A DNA stretch of 64,000 nucleotides, taken from contig CALNXK010000017.1 of NCBI GenBank assembly GCA_942486035.1, positions 1,390,001-1,454,000 on the forward strand, given 5' to 3'. The stretch is from Porites lobata. Lineage: Eukaryota > Cnidaria > Anthozoa > Scleractinia > Poritidae. The translations under genes and the position numbers were made by a program. This document shows positions 1-12,300 of the stretch, piece after piece; the first letter of the stretch is position 1, and each line of letters starts with the position of its first letter. The notes beneath the pieces are model-generated. The model saw only the letters and a list, made by a program, of their open reading frames with translations, had not been told where the DNA came from and did no database searches.

Positions 1-69
1 GTGAAAGGATTAGTTGTTATGAAGACTTGAGAAGACCAATTGTGACAAATTTTATCTTTTTTGGTATAG

Positions 70-342
70 ATAGAATAATTGGTGTCAACTTCAAGCAAAC
101 CCTAGTCCTTGGCCAAACACAAACGCTGGTATTTGGTGTGTCAGGTTATCCACCACTTGAATACACATGGATAAAGGATGGTCAGCAAGTAACATTTGGT
201 GGACGCTTAACTCTCAATCCACAGACTGGATCCGTCACCTTCAAACCTGTACAAAAGATTGATGAAGGAAACTACACTTGTCAAGTATTTTCAAATAAAC
301 TTGGTGGTCACACATTTGACCCTATCTCTGCTGTAGTCATAG
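70..342 (+). CDS. Exon: Ig-like domain 1
   Basis: An Ig fold is indicated by the W of YTWIKDG and the D-x-G-x-Y-x-C motif (DEGNYTC). The usual first cysteine is replaced by phenylalanine (LVFGVSG where L-x-C-x-V is expected), so the core disulfide is probably absent. The acceptor is TATAG at 65-69 (a second AG at 72-73 is possible). The donor is GTAAGG at 343. The exon ends in phase 1. Confidence 0.8.
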
Positions 343-3300
343 GTAAGGTAGACTGTGAGGCTTTTGCTCCACAATATCATCAGCCATCGTCCTCCATTTT
401 GAATATTAAGTCGAAGCTTAAAACACGAGAAGAAATTATCGATGTTTGTATCTTCGGAGGAAATACCGCAGTTCACCAGTGAATCGGTGTATAGTACTTG
501 ACCCCTGTTTTCTACAAAATTAGCGTAGTGGAAAAGTACATATTGAATTAAAAATTGCCAATGCCGTAGTAATTTGAAAATGAAAAGTGGACAGTTTTGG
601 AAAGATCTTCTTCTCGCTGAAATTTGTGAATGGACGTTAGCCCTATTAAATTGCGTCTTTGGTGCTTGTATTCAGCAGTCATGGTGAACTTGGGTAGGTA
701 CGTGGTGTAACCATCATCTAGTGGTTTGACGTTAGTTAATAAAAAATATGCCTATTTGTAGCACTATACTACATACTCCTACATTGCTCTACATAGCCGT
801 ACATAACCCTACATAGCTCTATATAGCCATACACAGCCATACATAGCCCTAGATAACCATACACAGCCCTACATAGCCATACACAGCGTTACATCGGCCT
901 ACATAGCCATACACAGCCGCACATAGCCATATATAGCCATGCATAGCCTTAAATAGCCCTACATTGCCCTACATAGCCCTACATAGCCCTACAGAGCCCT
1001 ACATAGCCATACATAGCCTTACATAGCCCTACATAACCCTAGACATAGCCCCACATAGCCCTGTATAGCCCTTCATAAGCCTATACATAACCCTACATAG
1101 CCCTATATAACCGTTCACATGCCGTGTGCAGGAGCTCGACATGGGAGACGTATTAAGAAGCATTTTTGAAATGCAGACAAAGCATGCATAAATCTTTTCC
1201 TTGTGATTATGAACGTAAGGTAATTACGTGTTCTGCTGTGCGGTTATTTGGTAAAAAAAGAAACATGACGGGCTTTGCTCACCAAAAAAAATTATGCAAA
1301 TTAGGCTAAGGGTAGATTGAATCTACCCATGGCTTATGATTAACTGAAACGGGAGATCACAATTCGCGCCTTCATACGACTGAGGTGTTACTTTGGAATC
1401 CTCGGTAATTACTTTTTTCGCACTTGCCGGCATCCAAAAACACCCGGCGTGGGAATCACGAGACGTGTAAATAAGACATTTCTTGACATAATAAAAAGGT
1501 TTTCCAGATACGGACGCGCATTTGTTGGCTTTACTCGCGTGGAGACACACGTCAACCGTTACTTCTCACGCGAAATAGTATTCAAGGTATGGCTCTACTG
1601 TAAAAAACCCCGCTCTTTATTGATCGCACAACCATAATTATAGAAGGCGATAGCAAGAGAAATAACTATCACTCGAATGGGATAATCGAAGATCAAGAAC
1701 CAAACCTTAACGAGAGCGGGGTTTATATCTGTTACTAAAGAGAAATTGAAAATGAAACATAAACCCTTTGCCGACTTTGAAAATATTACGAGAAGCTAAG
1801 GTTTACCACCCGAGAAACATTTTAATGACCGCCTAAATCTATTCTTACGGGAGGAATGAAATTATTTGCAATTATGTCGATCGAACAGTATACTATCTTC
1901 TTTCTATTACTGTGTAGTCGGCTGGAACATTACACAAAACGGCGTCAGCGACGAGGTTCGATGTGATAAATTAAGTACATTTACTTACCTGTGATAAATT
2001 AATGTTTACTCAATGAGAATGATTTAATCCCAGAGAAATTACGATTCCCGAAACAGGAACATTTGGAATTCTTGGACATCAGTAACTACAACTGACTTAT
2101 AACCCCATAACAGCTTCATTTTAATAGCGACTTGATTCTATAATAATAAACCGTGAGATCTAACGCAAAGCTCACAGGGCACGGCGAAGGGAAGGTAACC
2201 AGAGGGTTTGAAGTAACCTCGGGAAGTTAACCCTAAGATTCTATTTTGCTAAATGCTTTGATTTATTTAACGTACGATAATTGACTCGGTTGTGTTTTAC
2301 AAACACATTTTTTTGCAACCCAAGCTTCTTAATTAAGCCAGAGAGGGGAATTTTTTGTCGTCGATTTTCATTGACAAAATCATTTGTAAGAACTAATAGA
2401 CATGTGAGTGTTATAACTTTTCATTTGACGTTTTACAGTACGGATAGCTCGGTAACAAGCGACAAGATAATTTCATTTTTACATACATATATTAGCATCG
2501 TTTGAATTTAACGAATAATACTAATAATAAAAACGTTTTGATGGTGTTATCATGATTTTGGTTAAAACAATTTTGTCACATTGTGTCGCTGAAAGTTTAT
2601 CTCATTACCCAAGCAATAATTGTAACTAAAGTAAATTCTATGTGAATTTCTGAAAGAAAACTAAAGCAAATCAGTGTACGCTCCATCACCTTCTGCAAAT
2701 TATAGCCCTGTGTCAAAGAAAAATAGTTTTAAATCACTCAATAATGATGTTGATAATAATAGCAATAAACAATAACAATAATAATCCGAAACAGAACCTG
2801 TTAGTACAAAATGAAAATGATGAAAATTAGGTCCTGTCATCAGATAACAACAGTCCACAAGTGAACTGACTACCCAAGAGAAACAGAACCAGTTAGTACA
2901 GAATGAAAATGATGAAAAATAGGTCCTGTCATCAGATAACAACAGCCCATAAAGAACTGACTACCCAAGAGAAACAGAACCAGTTAGTACAAAATGAAAA
3001 CTGTGATGAAAATTAGGTTCTGCCATCAGATAACAACAGCCCATAAATGAGCTGACTACCCAAGAGAAACAGAACCAGTTAGTACAAAATGAAAACTGTG
3101 ATGAAAATTAGGTTCTGTCATCAGATAACAACAGTCCACAAATGAACTGACTACTCAAGAGAAAGAGAACCAGTTAGTACAAAATGAAAACTGTGATGAA
3201 AATTAGGTCCTGTCATCAGATAACAACAGCCCATAAATGAACTGACTACCCAAGAGAAACAGAACCAGTTAGTACAAAATGAAAATGATGAAAATTAGGT

Positions 3301-6300
3301 CCTGTCATCAGATAACAACAGCCCATAAATGAACTGACTACCCAAGAGAAACAGAACCAGTTAGTACAAAATGAAAACTGTGATGAAAATTAGGTTTTGC
3401 CATCAGATAACAACAGCCCATAAATGAGCTGACTACCCAAGAGAAACAGAACCAGTTAGTACAAAATGAAAACTGTGATGAAAATTAGGTTCTGTCATCA
3501 GATAACAACAGTCCACAAATGAACTGACTACCCAAGAGAAACAGAACCAGTTAGTACAAAATGAAAATGATGAAAATTAGGTCCTGTCATCAGATAACAA
3601 CAGCCCATAAATGAACTGACTACCCAAGAGAAACAGAACCAGTTAGTACAAAATGAAAACTGTGATGAAAATTAGGTTTTGTCATTAGACTACCCAAGAG
3701 AAACAGTACCAGTTTAATAGTTTAAAATAATAATGATAAAAATTAGGTTTTGTCATCAGATAACAACAGCCCATAAATGAACTGACTACCCAAGAGAAAC
3801 AAAACCAGTTAGTACAAAACAAGCATGATAAAAATTAGATTTTGCCATTAGATAACAAAAGCCCATAAATAAACTGACTACCGAAGAGAAACAGAATAAT
3901 AAAGCTAAATGATTTCTTTAAATTGAAGTGACCAGAAAACAGAAATACCTCACTGTATTGGGAATAATTTGACTAAAAACAAACTTACCTCAAGTCTAAT
4001 ATCACTAATATGTAACTTAAGTCCGTAACAGAATTTACAAGGCCATCCGGTGGAATGATATTCTGGCGAAGAACATCAGTGATCAAACGAACGTGGAAGC
4101 GACGTACACAGTAGCTGGCATCATGTTGAATTCCACTTCGGCATAGGCCGATTTGGCGGGTTCAAGTTCCCGCGTTGGCACGTCTTTCGTCAGGAAATCT
4201 CCTAAATACTTCATTTTTGGCGAAACCCGTCGGCCGGACTCCACATATTTCTTTTTTGAGTGCATGCCAATGCTTTTGGGGGTTGTAACCCTCGACAGAC
4301 TCGAAATGGGAAACGAAGACTCATACCGTCGACGGTCGCCTTCACTTCAAATGGTTTCGAAATCAAAACCACAGCGCTTTTGAACTTTGAAAGTCTAAGG
4401 TAGAATATTAATTAATTAGTAAGAATTTAACTCGGTCACATCGCATGATCGCTGCCTGACCCTCAAAAACAAAAAAAATCGTACATGTACGCTGCCGTCC
4501 ATTCATTTGAGCGGCACTGGAAACAAGTTTTTGCGGCGCTTTGTCACACATTTCCACATGAAATACCGGTCGCTCCTTCAAAAATTTTAGCAAAGTGACA
4601 AAGGAAATATATAAAATGCTTTAACGTAATGTCTTTTAACCCTGGCGTGCCCCGTCCAAATCACCGGCAGTCCGAACTGGATTTGTTTATCATGTAAATT
4701 ACTTTCTACGGGTAGATGACGCGAGCTTTTATTTTTAAGATACATTTCGAATGATCAAAATCTTGTTCATTTTAAACAGAAAGGTCACGCCGCAATAAAA
4801 CGGTTGCGTGGGATGCTGGCTCCTCGCCTTGCCTCGCGCTTAAATGACGCGTCTCTCGCGGATACTCGGTGTCTGGTTTACTTATTATGTTCCGGTCTTA
4901 ATTAATTTTATGACACCAAGCAAACACCTTTCTATCGCATACCAGGGCATCAATTTCCGGCGCCTGTTGAGATTTTTTTTCTTGAGCAAAGCTTCTCATG
5001 CCAACTTGAAATTCAATTGTGAAGGGTATTTAAAGACATGACATTTTTCAGGAGTCGTTGCTTTAAGATATCGAACAAAACATTTTTCCCAGGTGCTGGA
5101 GACAGACATACCTCGGAAATTTGCCGGGTTATTACTCCCGCTCGAATTATAGATGGGAGTAATAAGACCACCGCATTAAGTCTGAGGCATGGTACCTAGG
5201 GTAGGAATTGAATAAATTTTCATATACAGGCATCAAAGTGTTAAGACTAGCTTTTACCATTTCACTTCTAATTTATCCGAAAATGGTGATTTATTATTCT
5301 TTAATTTACGTATTTTGTTTTTGATAATCGAGAAATCTAGGGGACGAGAGTGTTGACCATGACGTTAATTTGTTTGCAGGTCATTGTAAATGTTTTGCTG
5401 GGCTGGGTTAAGAGATTCATTTGAATGAAGAGTTTGGAAATATTGCAGCCAATTTTTCTCTGAGATTGATAAGACATCCTTTCTCGTACATACATGTAAC
5501 CCTACATACCCAGACAGATTCCAGGTATTACAAAATTTACATACTGGGAGATTTGAATTGTAATTTTCTTTCAAGTCCCTTAGAGGTTCACACTACCCAT
5601 CTATTGGACGTGATGGTTGAATATCATTTGGCACAATTTATCAAAGAACCTGCAGAGTTAATGCCAAATCGCATACTCGTATTAATGTATTTATTACATA
5701 TACACCCTGAGCGTAACACTCACATAAAAGTGAAGGAGATGCTCATCGTTTCCCTTATATTAGTGATGTAAATTCCCGATTTTGGTGTCTCTTAAAGTTG
5801 TTTGCGACACCATATTTGCCTATTAAGGTCAGTATCGCGTAGGGCTGTGCATAAGTAACTTTAGTGACACTGACTTTACAGAAATCTTACGTTTAAAAGA
5901 GAACACGACATCCCTGGCACTTATTTAGGTCCCTATCTATAGATGTCTCGCTGGTCTCCTTAGGGGTTTAGTAAATTAAATTTTCCCACGAGCACCGGGG
6001 CCCCACATTGTCATACACATCATCAGATCTTGATCGCCAAAACGCCGCATAATTGCGGACACCAATGGATGTGACTAGATAAAGCAACTGATGATTCTAC
6101 ACCTCGCTGTGCAATAGACCCTTCGTTGTTCATTCTATTTTCCACCTTTTTCATGAAGGGACAAGTCCGCCAACTCCACTGGGAAGTGCGCCTTGAATGA
6201 ATTAATTATAGTTAAATCAATCAATAGGTTCGAAAGTGATTTGTTGTAAACTAACGTAACCAATATATAGCTTCTCAAAGTAGCGAAATTTTAGAAAATT

Positions 6301-9300
6301 TTATTTGGCGAAATTAGCAAAATTTTATCGGGGGGCAAACTTGCTTGAATCTGAGGGTTTGTGGTCATTTTTTCTAAATTTGGTTTGGTTTTCTTGGCGT
6401 TCAAGCCTCGTAATGTAGTCTCTTATGATAACGTAGGGCTATTTAGGACTATGTAGCGCTATGTTCGGGTATGCAGGGCTATATTAGGGTTCTGTGGGGC
6501 TATGTAGCGCTATTTTAGGGCTATGAATAGCTATGTAGGGTTGTGTAGTGATATGTAGGGTTGTGTAGAGCTATGTAACGCTATGTAGAGCTATGCATGG
6601 TTAAGTAGGGTTGTGTAGGGATGATAGGGCTATTTGTAAAACCCAACTAGTGGTCTATTATGAATGCTGCGTTCTGATTGGTTGAGCTACTACTAGCCTA
6701 TACGTTATAGCCCACTAGTGGCGAAAAGCGCCGGCTTTGATAACCAAAACAAAGGCGGCTGAATCGCGTTTGGCTAGCTAAAGTTGTTTTGTCTCGATAT
6801 TTTTGACCAACTCAGTTGGATTTTACTAAAACAATTAATCCTCTCTCCCTTATGTTATCTGAGTCGATAGCTATGTATGGCTATATATGGCTATGTAGGG
6901 CTATGTATTGTCATGTAGGGCTGTGTATGGCTATTTAGGACTATGTATGGCTATGTAGGGCTATGTACGTCTATGTATGGCTACGTATGGCTATGTATGG
7001 CTATGTAGGGCTATGTTTGGCTATGTATGGCTATGTAGTTCTATGTATGGCTATGTATGTCTATTTATGGCTATGTATGGCTATGTAGGGCTATGTATGG
7101 CTATATATGGTTATGTAGGGCTATGTGCGGCTATGTAGGGCTATGTATGGCTATGTATGGCCATGTAGGGTTATGTAAGGCTATGTACGACTATGTACGG
7201 CTCTGCATGCTTATGTATGGCTATGTATGTAATGATTTACGTAATAATTTGTTATCAAGTCATGCTGATGACACTTGATTAACTACAGTCATCATTGCAT
7301 TATCATTGTTATGATTTGTTTGTTTGTTTGTTTTTTATATTAAAGCTTTTGCAATACTGTAACTACATAATTATAGTCATGCAAATAAAGCTTATGTTGT
7401 TGTTGTTGTTGTATGGCTACGTAGGGCTATGTGGGGCTGTGGATGGCTATGTAGGGCTATGTATGGCTATGTAGGGCTATGTAGGGCTATGTACGTCTAT
7501 GTATGGCTACGTATGGCTATGTATGGCTACGTAGGGCTATGTTTGGCTATGTATGGCTATGTATGTCCATTTATGACTATGTGTGGCTATGTAGGGCTAT
7601 GTATGGGGTTATGTAGGGCTATGTAGGGCTATGTAGGGCTATGTATGGCTATGTATGGCCATGTAGGGTTATGTATGGCTAAGGTAGGGCTATGTAGGAT
7701 TATGTACAGTTATGCTGGGCATATACATTGCTTCGAGTGACTAACGTCAAACCACTACATGAGGCTTACACCACGTACTTACCAACTTGAAACTAGAGTA
7801 TGTTTTCTGACAAGATGCTCCGCCGGCATCCTTATTGTCAATGAGTGGCCATTATAATAATCACTGATTAGTGACAGGGTAGTAAGCTGACTTGATTAAC
7901 TTCTTGCACTTTGTGACAATTATCATGGTTTTCCTTGCCCCCATGCAACTGTTAACACCTTAAGAGCTTAAAACGTTGACAAAGCTAATAAGATTGTCTG
8001 ATTGAAGCACTGTCTTTTTTTCTACAACAGAGAGGCCCCAAATCAACAAGTATGAAGGAGATCCTGTATATCGCAGACTCACTCAAGGTTACAACAACAC
8101 ATTTCACTGTGATATTAAGAAAGGTACCCCAAAACCAACTGTCACTTGGTACTTTGGATGGGTCCATAAATTCAAAAAGGTCGATTCTCAATATGACAGC
8201 CGGTACTCCCATCCAACAGAAGAAGAATGGACAATTACTGGTATTACTATGGCAGATAAAGGCAAATACATGTGCATTGTGAATAACGAGGCTGGGGAAG
8301 ATAGGCTGAGGTTTGAAATCACCGAAGTTGATGGTGAGTTTTTGGCTGTGCTGTTCTCGAAGGGGACTAATGAGGCAAGCGCTACAAATTTTGTTGGCCA
8401 GAATGGCCGAGTAAGATTTTGTAAGGATCTTGTGCTTTTAATAAGCCATTTTCCTGATGACAATATTTGACTGCAACTACCAGAATTCATTTCGTCTTTG
8501 CTTTCTTAGGGTTGATTTCACTACTGTCGCGTTATTTTTACGCGCGTAAATGAAATAGAGGCAATATATGAAAGGCCACGCGTATACGTAAAAGTTGAGC
8601 GAGGTTCAACTTTTACGTATACGCGTGACCTTCCATACATTGTCCCTATTTCATTTACGCGCGTAGTAGTGCGTGCGTACGGAAAATTACGCGGCAGTGG
8701 AAATCCACCCTTACTTAAATTTCTCACTGATCCCGCTGAGATTAAAAAAACACCGAAAAAAAAGACATTGGAAGGATTCTGGTAGCTGTAGTAAAATGAC
8801 GTCATGAAATCGTGCAATAGACGTTATTCACAATACCCGCCATCTTTGCACGCGCTCTAGGCCGGGCCTTTAGGGACGGACCATTAGAAAAATGATGGGG
8901 GTGGGGGAAAAACCAAAAAAAAATTCATGCAAGGGAAAATGCCAAGAAAAAAAATTCATGCAACGGAGAAGGTAAAGAAAAAAATTCATGCAGAAGGAAG
9001 GTCCAATTGTGACTTTTTCAGAAAGCCTGAGTTTCAGAAATCAACAATAAGTACCAGGCACAATATGAATAAACAAAAACCACTTTCTTCTTATGAAAGG
9101 AGACAAAATGCAATTAGAATCTTGTTTTTGTTTTAAATTGCAGCTAGTGTACCTATAACATACACTGTATACTGTATTATAATAAAAATAATACAGTCAA
9201 ACCAGGTCAAGCGTTCCCGTCCCAAACGAACTAATGAATTCATTCACGGAAAAATGATTTCGTTTGTTGATTCAATAATCCATTCATAAAATGAACAATC

Positions 9301-12300
9301 CAATAGTAATATTTAGCCTCGATTCTATAATCGAATGTTGATTCGATTACTGTTTTTTGAAAAATTCCACTTTCCACAAGTTGACCTCAGAATTTTGTTT
9401 TTTCGTCTTTTTTTTCTGAGAGTCGAGTGCTGGCGAAGCTTGGCGAGTTCTGAAGTTCAAACCCAAACAAACTGTTACATGTACGCCAGTTTGCTGCCAA
9501 TAATCAGTGCAACAGACCTAGGCCTGACCTCTTAGAAAACACGACGGTCAAACTGAGGTCAGTGTATGTGCGGTGATTGGTGGATTTCGATCCTCGGCCT
9601 TTGTCAGTTTCTTTGCGTTTGCGGTCTTGTCTATTCTAGCTGTTATTTTGATTAAAGGCAATGAAAAACGTAATCGTAAACGGCAGGAAAAGGGAAGCAA
9701 ATACGATTGAACACAACAGACAAGAATAAAGAACAGGTAGATTTTGTTCATAAACCAAATCAACATTTGATTATTGAATCGAGGTACAATTTGACCGTTG
9801 GATTATTCATTTTATGAATGGATTATTGAATCAACAAACGAAATCATTTTTCCATTAATGAATTCATTAGCTTGTTAGCGACGGGAACGCTTGACCTGGT
9901 TTGACTGTAAAATAAAATTTGTAATAAATAAATATTAGAATTTGGTAGCTTTGTAAATATTCTATAAAAATAATTATTTGTGGCCACAAAAAGATGCACC
10001 TACGCTATTGGTCACTTTTGCAGCCAATGGCAAGTTAGTATTTTCGATCCTAGCCACCACTATTTAAACAGCCTGCTTCGCTCTTTGTACCTAAGACTTT
10101 ACCATAGTAGCAACTGACGAGGAACGCTATTTGCTCCGAAACTGCAGTCTTGCGTAAGAATTCATAGCAGTCGCATAGACGACTGTTAAGCAAAAACTTA
10201 AGTAAATACCTTCGAAGGAACAACAAGACATCGCGCTCTAGTTCAAAGACTCACTTATGTTAAGAAAAACTAAATGGACTGTGTGAGCGCTAAGAGAATT
10301 ATCTTGACTGATGCACGGTATATTTCTCCAAACTTGGTGTAGCTTTAGTTTTAGCTACAGTGTACAACTCAAATCTGAAGATCGCACTATCCGTGGAAAT
10401 TCAAAATCCTGCAAACCACACTACAGAGCTGGGCCCAGAGTCATACTCACATAGCAGGAAATAATCACATTCACGGACAAAGAAACTTGCATGCATGCAT
10501 ATAGTTATTCAGGTACAGTCATTTCGGAGAAAACCAAAAAAAACTAAAAGCTGTAATAAACAGAGTTCAAAGGATATAAAACACTTTACAACTGCATCTC
10601 AAATCAAATCCTATCAGGGACACCTACAGAAGCATAAACCAGAGGAAATGATTACTCAGTATGCATGTAACAAACCTGCTTCATGACCTCTAAATATAAG
10701 ACTTAGTGCGGCAAAAACAAGATTTACTCAGTCAAAGTTTAGAATGCTACACGTCTTGCACTGTGTAGTGCTAGTAAACTTCGCGCGAGAGAAAAAAAGA
10801 AAGAGAACCACTGTTCAAGCAGACTCTCAAGTCACGTTTCACATTATCACGAGCTTATGAGTGTGTTTGGCTTATCAACGCTTATTTCTTGCTGTTTTGG
10901 TGAATGGAGTGTGGCATCATTATGATGGGCTCTAGGAGAGGAATTCCAGAGGGCAGGGACTGAAAAAATGCACAGGGAAGCCGTCCACTCCAAGTGGCTT
11001 CCTCCTCTCTCACTGTGTGTACATTTTCGAAAAGATTTTGCATTAAAGCAGGGCCTAACTAATCGATAGAAATCGATCATCGAAAATGTAATCGATTAAT
11101 CGATAATACTCGATAGTACTCGATATTTGTCGATTGATTAGTCAATTTAATCGATTGAAATCGATAATCACAATTTTTTGTCGCATCTATGGAAATCGAC
11201 AATCAAAAACGTGATCTGATCTTATCACAACACTGCGTAACACTTACCTTCAAGCTTACCTTCGAATCCGCTTTGTTGATAAAGATGATGTTACTTCTTT
11301 CGCCAATGGTAGCTACTTTTCTTATTTATTTTTTTTACCAGGATCACTGCTGTAAATTTGTACTCTAGAATCGTCAGAATCGTGGTAAATAGCCGGAGTC
11401 ACTAATGTAGAAATTGGCAAACTGTCGTCCGTTCTCCGAGAATTTAGAAGGGTATTGTTCGAGCGCTTATTGGGAGACACGCATGGTGGCTTACGAAGCG
11501 CGGAGAATCTTCGTCCATTTTCTTTTCGATCATTGTCGAACAAATCGATAAAATCGATAGCTAATAACAGAAATCGATCAAAATCGAAAATCACAAAGAC
11601 GCGAGTGATCGATTTCTATCGATTTCCGATATTAATCGATTGATTAGTATCGATTACGATCGATTACGTTCGATTTCTATCGAGTATCGAAGATATCGAT
11701 TAGTTAGGGAAAGTTCATTTAATATGACAAGGGGGGATGAGGATATTGAGGGGGGCTCCGAAAATTTTTAGACACCCGAAGGGGGGCTCTGAAAAAAATT
11801 GTTGCGCTAGGAGGGGGGCTCCGAAAATTTGTATACTTCAAAACCAACACATGACATCATCATACAGATCGGATGGTTTTCAACTCAACAATTTAATGAC
11901 CTGTGCAACTCAGCTATATCACGTGGTTTACAGATATAACAAATGTAGTCTCAGTAATTATTACACTCTTGTTCATCCCAAAAATGCTTTAGAAAATTGT
12001 ATCACAACTGTATCTCAAGTTTGTCATAGTATAAACCATTGAAGACAATACCGGTAAATATATTTAATACAGTCTAGCGATCTTTTTCAGGGGAGCAAAG
12101 GAATTGAAGGAGGAGGGGGGCTCTGAAATTTTTTCGACTGCCAAGGAGGGGCTCTAAAAAATTGAACCGCTAGCTAGGGGGCTGCTAAAATTTCAAGCTT
12201 CGAGTTTCAATATCTTCATCCCCCCTTGTCATATTAAATGAACTTTCCCTTAGGCCCTGATTAAAGTGGCCTGTATCCTTTGATCTGTTGTGAGTGTAGA

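Larger units (their letters stand above)
686..7790. mobile_element. 7.1 kb inverted-repeat block with subterminal decamer arrays
   Basis: The left flank (about 695-738) contains GTACGTGGTGTAA and TAGTGGTTTGACGTTAGT. The same sequence returns as its reverse complement at 7739-7782. Just inside each arm lie decamer arrays in opposite orientation (ACATAGCCAT type at left, GGCTATGTAT type at right). This is the layout of a large terminal-inverted-repeat element. Inside lie a ~95 bp satellite and an endonuclease fragment. No transposase was recognised and no clear target-site duplication was found. Confidence 0.55.
343..8030 (+). other. Intron between Ig exons, filled with repeats
   Basis: No exon of the gene is visible between Ig 1 and Ig 2. 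It contains the 686-7790 inverted-repeat block, listed separately. The stretches 343-685, 1120-2780, 3901-5410 and 5772-6410 show no coding sequence or structure that I recognise. Confidence 0.7.

Noticed and set aside
766..3900. CRISPR-like array
   Set aside because: Decamer and ~95 bp units are tandem without spacers, and the genome is eukaryotic.
5365..5574. Minus-strand open frame opposite the endonuclease fragment
   Set aside because: It is the antisense of a better-supported LINE endonuclease reading.
7057..7626. Open frames rich in Met-Tyr-Gly-Tyr
   Set aside because: Produced by the 10-base tandem repeat, which cycles through frames.
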